From Sphingobacterium sp. UBA5670 (GTDB lineage: Bacteria > Bacteroidota > Bacteroidia > Sphingobacteriales > Sphingobacteriaceae): a stretch of 64,000 bases of DNA. Shown in pieces: positions 1-9,410 of this stretch; the stretch's first letter is position 1, and each line of letters starts with the position of its first letter. Position numbers and translations under genes: made by a program. Under the pieces are notes generated by a model that had not been told where the DNA came from, searched no databases, and worked only from the letters and a program-made list of their open reading frames with translations. The stretch spans positions 205,923-269,922 of the forward strand of contig NZ_DIIM01000003.1 in NCBI RefSeq assembly GCF_002420705.1. Direction: 5' to 3'.

Positions 1-217
1 CTTCAGCAGGCCCATTCTTCACCGCATTATCGACCATCAGCTTATCCCAGGTATCTAAATCTGGTTTGCTGAGATAATTACGCTTTAAGAAATTCTGCAC
101 ATGGAACTTCCGTTCATAAGTCACCGTTCCACTGCTTGGAAAATAAGCGTGTTGTGCATGAGCCGTAGCCGTACACAGTAGTAGGACCCAAACCACCAAT
201 TTAATATGCTTTATCAT
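1..217 (-). CDS. GLPGLI family protein (partial, 3' end outside window)
   Basis: Only the first 72 codons are present; the gene runs off the left edge. The frame opens with MIKHIKLVVWVLLLCTATA, a signal peptide ending near AHAQ. It is followed by a stretch with G-x-V-x-Y-E-R (GTVTYERKF), which is typical of the start of GLPGLI proteins, secreted Bacteroidota proteins of unknown biochemical role. The ATG at 217 overlaps the stop codon of the upstream outer-membrane protein gene in an ATGA arrangement (214-217), so the two are very likely translated together. Pairing of a barrel protein with a GLPGLI protein is common in this phylum. The function is not known, and the family call rests on the N-terminus only. 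Confidence 0.75.
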   Translation of the reverse strand, partial: MIKHIKLVVWVLLLCTATAHAQHAYFPSSGTVTYERKFHVQNFLKRNYLSKPDLDTWDKLMVDNAVKNGPAE

Positions 218-3006
218 TTGGCATCTCCTTTCATTGTTGTAAAATTGTAGATCACTTTTAGCATTCCATAACGACGCAATACATCGTTACTGGTCTGGAT
301 AAATGAAGTTCCATTCTGGTAACGATACACTCCATTATTTTTGTTCAAAATATCATTGACAAATACCTGTAACTCGAGGGACTTATCTTTCAATAATTTT
401 TTGGAAACATAACCATTCATATTAATCATATTAATAGATTCAAGCGTTTTCGTCGCGGCCTGATAATTCTGGTTTGTCGACAGGGAAATTTTGAAATCTT
501 TTGGTAAATAATACGTAATCTCCGAGAACGTCCTAAATTTAAACGTCGTGCGATTTAACTCAGGTTGCAAATAGGAATTCATCTGCTCCACACCAGGACT
601 CATGGAGATGTAAAAGTCCATTTTATTTGCCTTGTATCGACTGAAACCGAGGCTCGGCGCCACACTCCATGTTTGATTTCTATTGAGCTCAGGTGCCTCG
701 TTGTAAGAGGATAAATAGCTAAACTGGCTGTTATACTGCGCATTCATGCCCAGATTCATTTTTAATCCCCATTTTTTCTTCAATACAAAGCTATATCCTC
801 CACCACCATACATACGCCAATTGTCTTTATCAATATTGACGTAGGAAATTTGCTGTGTACCTTTATCTAGATCATAGCGTACGCTATTGTTGATACTTTT
901 CTTTCCTTGATCTGCACTGACATAAAAATAAATACTCTGATCCTTTAACTGCTTGTAGTTATTGAAATTAATGGAATAGGAATTATTAAAGCCCGCTTTC
1001 AGATCTGGATTGTCCAAATACTCGACGAGTGGCTGGGCATTTTGTTTCAACGGCTCTATTTGCGTCAACGAAGGCTGGCTCGTGCGGCCGCTGTAGCGGA
1101 AGCTCACATTTTTGCTTTTCGAGATTTTGTAGTTGACGGAAAGAACTGGGGCAACAGATGTCTGGTTCCGCTGCAGTATTGTATTCAGGTTGTTGTAGGT
1201 TCTCTTGACCTGCTCAAAATCGACTCTATTGCTCACATTTACGGTTAATGTGTTCGACTTGTAATTCAAGGAGGCGTTAACACCATTTTTTAAACTGTTA
1301 AAATCAAAATCATTTAACAGGTTTTCATCGAGTACCGTATATTTTCCTGTAACCGGATCTCTATCAAATGATTGATTGAGTGTTTCCGATTGATTCTGAT
1401 TGAAGGCATAACCGATTGCAGCTGTCAACCTTTTAGACAAAGGCTCTGAATAGGTTACTGAAGCACCGTAAGTATTGTTGGTCAACTTATCATTTTTATA
1501 TTGGTCGATCAAGGTTGTATCTCCGGAAATTTGAAAGAAGTTTTCCGAAAAATACTGTGTTTTGTTGCGATTTTGATCAGTATTTGCATTGACATTGAAA
1601 GTAATGGAGCGAAGGTCCTTTTTGAAACGACGTGTAAGCATCGCATTTACATTAAACTTATCCTGATCGTTATTTAAATCTGTCTTGGACGAAGTCCTTG
1701 TTATCAATGTGCCATCCAATTTACGCTGATCTGCTTCGGAATTGGATAAATTGTCGCGGCTAGATTTGGTGAATCCCATAGTGACCGTCAGGTCAGCAAG
1801 TGAATCCAGCTTGTAATCATACCTTACATTCGCAATATTTGCCTGTGTTTCGGTTTCAGATGTTGTCACATTATTATCAACCTGCGCGCGTTCAGGAAGA
1901 TTGTTCTGCGCATTATAGGTACTTGTATTAGTGACATTGATCTGATTCCGTTTGAAGTTGACATTGATCTTATGCTTATCATCTTTGGATTTATCCGAAT
2001 AGCTTGCCCCCATATTGACAGCTTTGGGTACACCGCCGCCATAATATTGACCATCCCATCCCCCATCAGAACCATCGCCACTAGAAGATACCATAATGCC
2101 GCCGCCATCCATCATTTGCACATTACTGCTTCCGCCAACACCGTATTTCTGACTATCTTCAAATCCTAGGCCGACCATACCATCATTGGCCAGGATACCA
2201 TAGGCTGCTATTTTTTGCGAACCCTTAAATTTATTGAGCATGACTTTGCCGCCATAATACTTATCTGTCCCCGCTCCCGCGACTGCCTGACCGAACATCC
2301 CCTTTTTCTTATCTTCTTTGAGCTTGATATCAATCGTCTGCGTACGTTCTCCGTCATCCACGCCCGTACGGACGGCTAGATCAGATTTCTTTTCATAGAC
2401 CTGCACTTTGCTGACCATATCTGACCGGATGTTTTTGGTGATCAACGTGGGGTCATCGCCAAAAAACTCTTCCCCGTCAAGCAATACCTTTTTCACTTCC
2501 TTCCCCTGTGCGATAATCTTACCCGATCCATCCATGGTAATACCGGGCAATACCTTCAGCAGGTCTTCCACTTTGGCATCTTTCTCTACTTTAAAACTAG
2601 CTGCATCATATTCTATTGTATCGCCTTTGATCACCACAGGAATTTTACCATTCACCTGAACCTCTTCCAAGAGCAAAGCCGCTTTAGACAGTTTTACCAT
2701 ACCAAGATCCATGTCTTGAGCATCGATACGAATATCTTTGACTAAGTCTGCATATTGGGGATAGGAAACGACCATTTTATAGGTACCGGTATCGAGATTA
2801 GCGATTTGGAATGATCCATTTTCCTTTGTTCGACCAAATTTTACCAGAATCGAATCTTTGGGGTTAAGCAGCGCGACTGAAGCTTGATGTAGTTTTGCAA
2901 GATCTTTAACATCTACCACCGACCCGACCAGTTTATGCTGCGCATAGGAATGGGAACTCAGGACAGAAAGTAAAAGAAACAAAACTAGGGAATAGGTTAG
3001 TTTCAT
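214..3006 (-). CDS. Outer-membrane beta-barrel protein with carboxypeptidase-like and plug domains
   Basis: The product is 930 aa, with start Met at 3006 chosen because it opens a good signal peptide (MKLTYSLVLFLLLSVLSS..YAQ); an upstream in-frame Met lies in AT-rich promoter-like DNA. Residues about 25-105 form a carboxypeptidase-like regulatory fold (HKLVGSVVDV, then GSFQIANLDTGTYKM). A TonB-receptor-like plug follows at about 112-230 (VEDLLKVLPGITMDG, KVLLDGEEFFGDD). The rest is a long aromatic-rich barrel ending in an aromatic strand region (MLKVIYNF). This is the TonB-dependent-receptor-like barrel family usually encoded next to GLPGLI proteins; no TonB box or substrate can be assigned. 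A glycine/serine/aspartate-rich segment near residues 290-330 is unusual and probably an extracellular loop. The stop overlaps the start of the next gene by 4 nt. Confidence 0.85.
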   Translation of the reverse strand: MKLTYSLVLFLLLSVLSSHSYAQHKLVGSVVDVKDLAKLHQASVALLNPKDSILVKFGRTKENGSFQIANLDTGTYKMVVSYPQYADLVKDIRIDAQDMDLGMVKLSKAALLLEEVQVNGKIPVVIKGDTIEYDAASFKVEKDAKVEDLLKVLPGITMDGSGKIIAQGKEVKKVLLDGEEFFGDDPTLITKNIRSDMVSKVQVYEKKSDLAVRTGVDDGERTQTIDIKLKEDKKKGMFGQAVAGAGTDKYYGGKVMLNKFKGSQKIAAYGILANDGMVGLGFEDSQKYGVGGSSNVQMMDGGGIMVSSSGDGSDGGWDGQYYGGGVPKAVNMGASYSDKSKDDKHKINVNFKRNQINVTNTSTYNAQNNLPERAQVDNNVTTSETETQANIANVRYDYKLDSLADLTVTMGFTKSSRDNLSNSEADQRKLDGTLITRTSSKTDLNNDQDKFNVNAMLTRRFKKDLRSITFNVNANTDQNRNKTQYFSENFFQISGDTTLIDQYKNDKLTNNTYGASVTYSEPLSKRLTAAIGYAFNQNQSETLNQSFDRDPVTGKYTVLDENLLNDFDFNSLKNGVNASLNYKSNTLTVNVSNRVDFEQVKRTYNNLNTILQRNQTSVAPVLSVNYKISKSKNVSFRYSGRTSQPSLTQIEPLKQNAQPLVEYLDNPDLKAGFNNSYSINFNNYKQLKDQSIYFYVSADQGKKSINNSVRYDLDKGTQQISYVNIDKDNWRMYGGGGYSFVLKKKWGLKMNLGMNAQYNSQFSYLSSYNEAPELNRNQTWSVAPSLGFSRYKANKMDFYISMSPGVEQMNSYLQPELNRTTFKFRTFSEITYYLPKDFKISLSTNQNYQAATKTLESINMINMNGYVSKKLLKDKSLELQVFVNDILNKNNGVYRYQNGTSFIQTSNDVLRRYGMLKVIYNFTTMKGDAK

Positions 3007-3156
3007 AAATTTTCGTTTATATATTGTCGACGTAAATATATAAATGTTGCTACGGAAAATTCGTAAAATAATGTTAAATAATTGTATGATTAATAAAGAA
3101 ACGTAATTCAGAATAAACAAAAGGCCCTAATCGCCTTTATTCTAACGATTTCCTCT

Positions 3157-3190
3157 TAAAAAAAGAGGCGTAACTTGTTTGTTACGCCTC
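3157..3190 (-). terminator. Rho-independent terminator of the Rrf2 gene
   Basis: A perfect 10-bp stem (GAGGCGTAAC / GTTACGCCTC) with a 6-nt loop is followed, read on the minus strand, by eight T. It lies just after the Rrf2 gene stop and ahead of the outer-membrane protein gene, so the two are separate units. Confidence 0.9.
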
Positions 3191-3221
3191 AACTATAAAT
3201 AGAAAAATATATTTATTTACT

Positions 3222-3662
3222 TTAATCTACATTTAAGTTCAATTCTTTTTCCTTATTGATTAAATGGGCAATACTTGTATCGTTCAAAATTTGTAGCATG
3301 GCATTTCTCACCTCAACAAAAGTATCGCGTATGCCACATGCGTGCTCCTGCGTACATTCCTCACATGACCGGTAGAAGTTTAAACTCACACAGGGTAGCA
3401 AGGCTATCGGTCCATCAATCAGGCGCATAACCTGGGATAAGAAAACATCTTCAGGAGCCTTATTGAGACTGTAACCACCGCCAGCACCTTTTTTGCTGTA
3501 GAGAATTCCAGCATTTCGCATCTCCAGTAGAATTTGTTCCAAGAACTTTTTTGGAATATTCTCCTCCTGCGCAATCTTCACGATTTGCATAGGCTCGTTC
3601 CCGTAGTTACGACCAAGCACCATTAGTGCCTTTATTGCATATTTTGTCTTTTTGGAAAGCAT
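3222..3662 (-). CDS. Rrf2 family transcriptional regulator
   Basis: The protein is 146 aa, the usual Rrf2 length. It shows the N-terminal winged helix-turn-helix (MLSKKTKYAIKALMVLGR; IPKKFLEQILLEMRNAGIL; GAGGGYSL as the wing) and a C-terminal cysteine cluster at Cys91, Cys100, Cys103 and Cys109, where IscR/NsrR relatives bind an Fe-S cluster. Spacing differs from E. coli IscR, so a cluster is plausible but not shown. Many Bacteroidota carry such a gene with unknown targets; related proteins control Fe-S biogenesis, cysteine synthesis or nitric-oxide responses. It stands alone with its own promoter and terminator. An 8-bp inverted repeat upstream of the -7 element could be its own operator (inference). 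Confidence 0.9.
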   Translation of the reverse strand: MLSKKTKYAIKALMVLGRNYGNEPMQIVKIAQEENIPKKFLEQILLEMRNAGILYSKKGAGGGYSLNKAPEDVFLSQVMRLIDGPIALLPCVSLNFYRSCEECTQEHACGIRDTFVEVRNAMLQILNDTSIAHLINKEKELNLNVD

Positions 3663-3687
3663 AGTTTGTTAACCCCCTGTTGAATTG

Positions 3688-3719
3688 CAAATTTACGTTT
3701 TTTATTCAATAGAATAAAA
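3688..3719 (-). promoter_or_regulatory. Promoter and possible operator of the Rrf2 gene
   Basis: On the minus strand TAAATTTG (3688-3695) matches the Bacteroidota -7 element TAnnTTTG, about 26 nt before the ATG. Directly upstream lies a perfect inverted repeat TTTTATTC-N4-GAATAAAA (3700-3719) covering the -33 to -10 space. A repressor bound there would block transcription; autoregulation is inferred, not shown. Confidence 0.55.
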
Positions 3720-3751
3720 CCGGCATGATTTCGTAGGCAACAATAGCCCGC

Positions 3752-5395
3752 TTATTGTCCCAATACCGCCGTGATCGGTTTCCCGATACTACCATTAGGT
3801 TCGGTAATGTGCAATAGCGACGAAATTGTCGGCGCAATATCCACAATATGCACCTCTGTATTAGATACACCTGGTTTAATTCCCCAACCCATAAATACCA
3901 AAGGAATATGGGAATCATAGCCAGACCAAGTACCGTGTGTCGTACCAGTTGAGCGCGGTGTACCATCGTACCACTGCGGCTCACAGACAATCTGTATGGC
4001 ACCACTGCGTTTAAAGTTGTAGCCATTGATCATTTTTTCACGGATAGGTGCTGGAATCATCAGGCTTTCTCCCTTCTCCATATCAGCAACATAAGCGACA
4101 CCTTCTGTGTGGCGAAGCTCCCGAATAATCGTCTCTTTTATTTTATCACGATCCAGATTCAAAGAATCGATCAATTGATTGTTTAAATGTACCTGATAAT
4201 TCATCATGCTTTTCACCAGCTTCTCCTGTCCAAATTTCTCTTTAAGGGTTTTGTTAAGCCCTGTAATGATCTGGCGGGAATAGAAATAACCACCATTGCC
4301 TTTCATATCCATAAAGAATCTGGAGTTATAAGAAGCACCGTGATCTGCCGTCAGAAAAAAGGTATAGTTTCCTTTGCCGACGGTGTTATCCAGGTACTTG
4401 AAAAAATCAGCAAGCTGTTTATCAAGTTGCAGATAGATATCTTCAATCTCGACAGCAGTCAATGAATAACGGTGTCCAACGTAATCTGTTGCTGAAAGGC
4501 TCACACAAAGGAAATCCGTATTTTTAGTAGGGTTATTCCCCATCTGCTCATTTTTAATGGCTTCCATCGCGAGATCTAAGGTAAACTGATTTCCCATCGG
4601 TGTGGTTTTGATCAGTTCATAGCCCTCATCTTTCATTAGCTTAGAAGTCGCGCGCGGCAATGTCGGTTTGTCCTCACCCGGATACTTGCCCTCATAGATA
4701 TTATCATCGGCAATACTGTTAGCGCCATAAGTACTGATATCGTACATAGGCTTCCAGTCGCCTTTTAGGTACTTTTCAGCTAATTTACGCTTATTGAAGT
4801 CTACCACCCATTTTGGCAATTTATCCATGTAGAAATTAGATGTGATCCAATCGCCGGATTTTGCTTCGAACCAATATGCCGCATCTGCAAAGTGCCCCGC
4901 TGGCAAAATACCACCGCGATCTTTGATTGCGATACCGATCACCTTAGACTTAAAGTTAGAAGCTAGCTTCAATTGGTCAGTTACAGTAGATGCAAGCAAA
5001 TTACGTGGCGACTGCTGCCCCTCTTTAGCGGTAGTACCTACACCGACAACATTGTCGTCCTGCGTACAATACATGTTCTTACCAGTCTGCTCTTCAATCC
5101 AGTCATTACCCGCAATACCATGAATGGAGGGAACCGACCCCGTATAAACAGAGCTGTGTCCAATGGCTGTATAGGTCGGAATATAATTAATCAATGTGTT
5201 TTCACAGGAGAATCCTTCTTTCAAAAGTCGTTTGAAACCATCATTCCCATAGCGATCCGCAAAGCGATATAAATAATCCCAACGCATTTGGTCCACCATC
5301 AGGCCGACAACCAATTTTGGTCTTTCCGGTTGCTGCGCCATGGACGAAAGCGCCGCTATTCCAAGGACGACACTTAAAAAAAATCTTTTAATCAT
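3752..5395 (-). CDS. pafA: Alkaline phosphatase, PafA type
   Basis: A secreted monomeric phosphatase of the alkaline phosphatase superfamily, 547 aa, close to the length of the PafA enzymes of Elizabethkingia and Sphingomonas. After a signal peptide (residues 1-20, ending SSMAQ) come Asp35 in VDQMRWD, the nucleophile Thr76 in TYTAIGH, and the KDR pair (IAIKDRGG) that marks PafA-type active sites. The zinc ligands are in DYVGHRYS, TADHGA and SHIPLVF. It would cleave phosphate monoesters in the periplasm or at the surface to supply phosphate. It is monocistronic, with no recognisable Pho-type control site. The family is certain; the name pafA is by similarity of motifs. Confidence 0.93.
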   Translation of the reverse strand: MIKRFFLSVVLGIAALSSMAQQPERPKLVVGLMVDQMRWDYLYRFADRYGNDGFKRLLKEGFSCENTLINYIPTYTAIGHSSVYTGSVPSIHGIAGNDWIEEQTGKNMYCTQDDNVVGVGTTAKEGQQSPRNLLASTVTDQLKLASNFKSKVIGIAIKDRGGILPAGHFADAAYWFEAKSGDWITSNFYMDKLPKWVVDFNKRKLAEKYLKGDWKPMYDISTYGANSIADDNIYEGKYPGEDKPTLPRATSKLMKDEGYELIKTTPMGNQFTLDLAMEAIKNEQMGNNPTKNTDFLCVSLSATDYVGHRYSLTAVEIEDIYLQLDKQLADFFKYLDNTVGKGNYTFFLTADHGASYNSRFFMDMKGNGGYFYSRQIITGLNKTLKEKFGQEKLVKSMMNYQVHLNNQLIDSLNLDRDKIKETIIRELRHTEGVAYVADMEKGESLMIPAPIREKMINGYNFKRSGAIQIVCEPQWYDGTPRSTGTTHGTWSGYDSHIPLVFMGWGIKPGVSNTEVHIVDIAPTISSLLHITEPNGSIGKPITAVLGQ

Positions 5396-5553
5396 ATTTA
5401 TAAGTATTGAGTATTGAGATATTTTTACGTATTAAATATTAACCTTTATAGTTAGCTACAACACCAACTACCCTAACGGAGGTCACTATCAGTGAATCCT
5501 TATGCGCTAATCTAAGCTTTTGAGATCCGTTTTCAGGAACACTAAAGTAGGAT

Positions 5554-8355
5554 TTAATCTTTTAAATGTCCTTTTAAAAATTGGCCTGTATAAGAATCTT
5601 TACAATGGATGAGTTCTTCGGGAAGACCTGCAAAGACTAGTTTCCCTCCTTTATTCCCACCTTCCGGACCAATATCAATCACCCAGTCTGCCGACTTGAT
5701 CATATCCATATTATGCTCAATAACCAAGATGCTATTGCCCAAAGCAATGAGCGCATCAAATGATTTTAGGAGTTTTTTAATATCCTGAAAATGCAAACCT
5801 GTAGTAGGCTCATCAAAGATAAATAGTGTCTTCTTGCTGTTATTTCCCTTAATCAGGAATGAGGCCAATTTAATGCGCTGTGCTTCACCGCCAGACAAGG
5901 TACTTGAAGATTGACCAAGCTTCACGTAGCCCAGCCCAACGTCCTGTAAAGGCTGTAACTTAGCCAATATCTTCGGCTGATCTGCAAAAAATGTGATCGC
6001 TTCATCCACACTCAGCTCAAGAACATCCGCTACTGACTTATTTTTGTAATGTACATCAAGTACAAACTGCTTAAATCTCTTTCCACCACAGGCTTCACAT
6101 GGCAAAATAATATCGGCCATAAATTGCATCTCAATCTTAACCTCACCTTCACCCTGACAGACATCACAACGTCCGCCTTCCACATTAAATGAAAAGGCTG
6201 CCGGCTTCAGTCCTGCCGCTTTGGCCGGTGCCTGGCTAGCATATAAAGCCCTGATCTCATCCCAAGCTTTCACGTAAGTCACCGGATTTGACCGTGAAGA
6301 ACGACCGATTGGATTTTGATCGACCATTTCAACTTGTTCTACCTGTGTAATATCTCCTTCAATCGCATCATAAACACCTGTTTGTTCACCCGAATAATTA
6401 CCGATTGATTTTTGCAAAGCCGGATAAAGAATACGTTTGACCAAAGAAGTCTTTCCGGATCCCGAAACCCCAGTGACCACGGTGAACGTATTTAAGGGAA
6501 ACTGAACGTCAATTCCCTTCAGATTATTCTCGTGGGCGCCTTTAATACTCACACTATTAGACCATGAACGGCGTTTCTGAGGTACTTCAATCTGGCTCTT
6601 TCCACTGAGGTACTGGCCAGTCAGGCTTTTAGCATCTTTTAGAATCTCCTTGTAAGTTCCTGCAAAGACCATCTCTCCGCCATTGATCCCTGCTTCAGGA
6701 CCGATATCGATCAGATAATCCGCTGCCTCCATCATCTCCTGTTCATGTTCGACCACAACCACTGTATTCCCAACATCGCGTAGCGATTTTAGCACGGAGA
6801 TCAAACGTTGTGTATCACGGGGATGGAGCCCAATACTTGGTTCGTCCAGTACATAAATAGAACCAACAAGCGAACTCCCCAAGGAAGTTGCCAGATTGAT
6901 CCGTTGTGATTCTCCTCCCGAAAGCGTATTTGATAACCGATTCAAGGTCAGATAGCTTAATCCAACATCACATAGAAATTGTAATCTATTATTGATTTCG
7001 GCCAGCAGCCGCTTGGCAATGACCAGCTCATTACCGACCAGCGGTAATGTTTTAAAAAATTCCAATGCTTCCTCTAAGGGCATCAATACGATGTCGGTAA
7101 TGGATTTATCGCCCACTTTTACATAAGTGGCATCCTTACGCAATCTTGTCCCACGGCAGTCCGGGCAGTCTGTTTTCCCACGATAGCGGGACAACATCAC
7201 GCGATATTGGATTTTATAGGTCTGGGCTTCGAGCTCTTCAAAGAATTGTGTAAGGCCCGCAAAATATTTATTCCCGATCCACAGCAGTTCTTTCTGTGCT
7301 GTAGTCAGATCCATATAAGCACGGTGTATCGGAAAATCAAATTTTAAGGAGTTTTTTACAAGCACCTGCAACCACTCGCCCATTTTCTCGCCACGCCAAG
7401 GTGCAATTGCTCCATCGTAGACCGAACGGCTTTTGTCTGGAATCACAAGGTCAGGATCAATACCAATGATTTTTCCATAACCTTCACATCGCCGACAGGC
7501 GCCATAAGGGTTATTGAAACTGAAGAAGTTTGGTGTAGGTTCCTCAAAGGTTATCCCATCAAGTTCAAATTTATGAGAGAAATGATGACGCTGACCATTT
7601 TCCTCCATGTAGAGCTCACCTTTGCCCTCGAAAAAACCTGTCTGGACAGAATCAGAAAGCCGATTAATGGTATCATCATCCTGTTCTATACGGACACGGT
7701 CGACAACAATAAGCACTTCTCCATCCTGCAACTCTTTATTGGCGATCGCCTTATCGTCGACGATAGCTTCTATTTTCTGCATGTTATCCTGATAGACGAC
7801 CCGCACAAAACCTTTCTGCAGCAATAACGACAACTCTTCCTTGAGTTTTCGTCCGTGAGAAGGCACTAGCGGAGCCAGAAGTGTCAAGGTTGTCCCCTCT
7901 TCTAATTTCAGGGCAAAATCCACCACAGAACTCACACTGTCTTTGGTCACTTCGCGACCGGAGATAGGAGAAATTGTCTTTCCGATACGGGCATATAACA
8001 ATTTCAGATAATCATATATCTCGGTCGATGTCCCAACCGTCGAGCGCGGGTTGGAAGTAATCACACGTTGCTCAATCGCAATCGCCGGAGCGATACCTTT
8101 GATGTAATCCACCTCTGGCTTGTTCATACGTCCCATAAATTGCCTCGCGTAGGAAGATAGGCTCTCCACATAGCGCCGTTGACCTTCCGCATACAGTGTA
8201 TCGAAAGCTAAGGATGATTTTCCTGAGCCCGACATTCCAGTGATAACAACTAATTTATTTTTAGGGATATCAACATCAATATTCTTTAAATTATTGACCC
8301 TTGCACCCTTAATCTGAATATATTCTTTTGGAGTATGCTCCACTTGTTTACTCAT
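5554..8355 (-). CDS. uvrA: Excinuclease ABC subunit UvrA
   Basis: The damage-recognition ATPase of nucleotide excision repair, acting in the cytoplasm with UvrB. The 933-aa product has two ABC ATPase halves. Walker A sites GMSGSGKSS and GVSGSGKTS and signature motifs LSGGESQRINLA and LSGGEAQRIKLAS are present. Zinc-binding cysteine modules occur as CRRC...CPDC and CDVC...CEAC. Length agrees with the usual 930-960 aa. The Met at 8355 is chosen because a -7 element lies at 8374-8381, so the in-frame Met at 8376 would be inside the promoter. The gene is monocistronic. Confidence 0.98.
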   Translation of the reverse strand: MSKQVEHTPKEYIQIKGARVNNLKNIDVDIPKNKLVVITGMSGSGKSSLAFDTLYAEGQRRYVESLSSYARQFMGRMNKPEVDYIKGIAPAIAIEQRVITSNPRSTVGTSTEIYDYLKLLYARIGKTISPISGREVTKDSVSSVVDFALKLEEGTTLTLLAPLVPSHGRKLKEELSLLLQKGFVRVVYQDNMQKIEAIVDDKAIANKELQDGEVLIVVDRVRIEQDDDTINRLSDSVQTGFFEGKGELYMEENGQRHHFSHKFELDGITFEEPTPNFFSFNNPYGACRRCEGYGKIIGIDPDLVIPDKSRSVYDGAIAPWRGEKMGEWLQVLVKNSLKFDFPIHRAYMDLTTAQKELLWIGNKYFAGLTQFFEELEAQTYKIQYRVMLSRYRGKTDCPDCRGTRLRKDATYVKVGDKSITDIVLMPLEEALEFFKTLPLVGNELVIAKRLLAEINNRLQFLCDVGLSYLTLNRLSNTLSGGESQRINLATSLGSSLVGSIYVLDEPSIGLHPRDTQRLISVLKSLRDVGNTVVVVEHEQEMMEAADYLIDIGPEAGINGGEMVFAGTYKEILKDAKSLTGQYLSGKSQIEVPQKRRSWSNSVSIKGAHENNLKGIDVQFPLNTFTVVTGVSGSGKTSLVKRILYPALQKSIGNYSGEQTGVYDAIEGDITQVEQVEMVDQNPIGRSSRSNPVTYVKAWDEIRALYASQAPAKAAGLKPAAFSFNVEGGRCDVCQGEGEVKIEMQFMADIILPCEACGGKRFKQFVLDVHYKNKSVADVLELSVDEAITFFADQPKILAKLQPLQDVGLGYVKLGQSSSTLSGGEAQRIKLASFLIKGNNSKKTLFIFDEPTTGLHFQDIKKLLKSFDALIALGNSILVIEHNMDMIKSADWVIDIGPEGGNKGGKLVFAGLPEELIHCKDSYTGQFLKGHLKD

Positions 8356-8373
8356 AATAATCCTTATCTCACA

Positions 8374-8381
8374 CAAAGTTA
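8374..8381 (-). promoter_or_regulatory. -7 element of uvrA
   Basis: TAACTTTG on the minus strand matches TAnnTTTG. Transcription would begin about 5 nt on, giving a leader of roughly 12-15 nt before the ATG at 8355. No clear -33 TTTG is seen. Confidence 0.55.
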
Positions 8382-8800
8382 CGTATTCTTGGCTGATTAT
8401 ATTCCTGCGAATGAAAAAGCAATTCAGCTTTCTATCACCTGAATTTCATAAAACGTTTATGATCTCGCATGCAGCAATAGCAATGATAGCAGGCAGCGAA
8501 TTCTTTCTGTCCAGTAGTCGCCCTCGGTGAGTTCATTGATCCCTGCATGAACAGATGCAAATCAATCATTTTTTAATTTTTAGTTTCCCAAACAATTATT
8601 TTTTATAATTTTTCGTTTTACAATTAATCCTTCCGAAAACAATACAGTCCTATACCTGTTAATCTTCTACAAGAATGTAGCACTTTGAGTAGATATAACG
8701 TTTAAAGAAACAAATGAATTAGGTCATATTTGATATTTTCGATAAAAAACACAAAACAGATAAATAACAAATAGGTCTTTAAAAATCAAATAACAGCGAT
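8382..8800. other. Intergenic region between divergent uvrA and ecotin gene
   Basis: About 420 bp without a convincing reading frame, RNA gene or strong palindrome. The right half is very AT-rich (TTTTTAATTTTTAG and similar runs) and probably holds the ecotin promoter, but no exact TAnnTTTG was found within 60 nt of its ATG. Confidence 0.5.
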
Positions 8801-9307
8801 ATGAGAAAAAATGTATTTACCGTAATAATGCTTCTGATGATTGCATTAGTATCCTCAACAACTATAAGCAAAGCGCAAATGGTTATCGACAAAATGGACT
8901 TAAGCATTTTTCCTGCCCCGGAAAAAGGTTATAAAAAAATGGTGATTGAAGTTCCCTACTCCGAAAGCGACAAAAACAAAAAAATTGAGTTTTCAGTCGG
9001 TAAGTGGATGGAAGTAGATGGATGTAATTCCTTTAACCTATCGGGCACGCTGGAGAAAAAGGATCTTCAAGGCTGGGGTTATGATTATTATGTTTTCAAA
9101 ACAAATGGCAATGTGGCAAGCACATTGATGGCTTGTCCAAATAAAGAGAAAAGAAACCTTTTTGTTTCGGCACAACCGGAGACCGTACGCTACAATGGCA
9201 GAATGCCGATTGTGATTTATGTACCGGAAGCTTATGATGTACAATTCAAGATTTACACCACTGATGGCGACACCTATCGTGCCGCAGAGGTAAGAACAAA
9301 AAAGTAA
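8801..9307 (+). CDS. eco: Ecotin-family serine protease inhibitor
   Basis: Periplasmic inhibitor of trypsin-fold serine proteases, 168 aa with a signal peptide (1-25, ending SKAQ). The hallmark block GWGYDYYVF (residues 91-99) leads into the reactive-site loop ASTLMACP. By alignment with E. coli ecotin (P1 Met84) the P1 residue is Leu109 and P1' is Met110. Cys75 and Cys112 match the loop-anchoring disulfide, and RYNGRMPIVIYVPE matches the C-terminal dimer strand region. E. coli ecotin is a dimer that clamps two proteases and protects against host or predator enzymes. The gene stands alone, ending at a terminator shared with typA. The family call is firm; the target protease is unknown. A Leu at P1 suggests chymotrypsin- or elastase-like targets (inference). 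Confidence 0.93.
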   Translation: MRKNVFTVIMLLMIALVSSTTISKAQMVIDKMDLSIFPAPEKGYKKMVIEVPYSESDKNKKIEFSVGKWMEVDGCNSFNLSGTLEKKDLQGWGYDYYVFKTNGNVASTLMACPNKEKRNLFVSAQPETVRYNGRMPIVIYVPEAYDVQFKIYTTDGDTYRAAEVRTKK

Positions 9308-9354
9308 CAGATCCACAAATCTTTGCTAAGGCAACGCTTTAAATTATCAATAAC

Positions 9355-9391
9355 GAAAAAAGCCTTCGAATCAGATTCGAAGGCTTTTTTA
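9355..9391. terminator. Bidirectional terminator between ecotin gene and typA
   Basis: A perfect 13-bp stem AAGCCTTCGAATC / GATTCGAAGGCTT with a one-base apex in DNA (the RNA loop opens further) has A-run on the left and T-run on the right. It can stop both converging genes. Confidence 0.9.
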
Positions 9392-9410
9392 TATAACGTT
9401 TAACTATTGA

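Noticed and set aside
3007..3120. N-terminal extension of the outer-membrane protein to 968 aa
   Set aside because: The extra 38 residues come from AT-rich upstream DNA and would bury the signal peptide.
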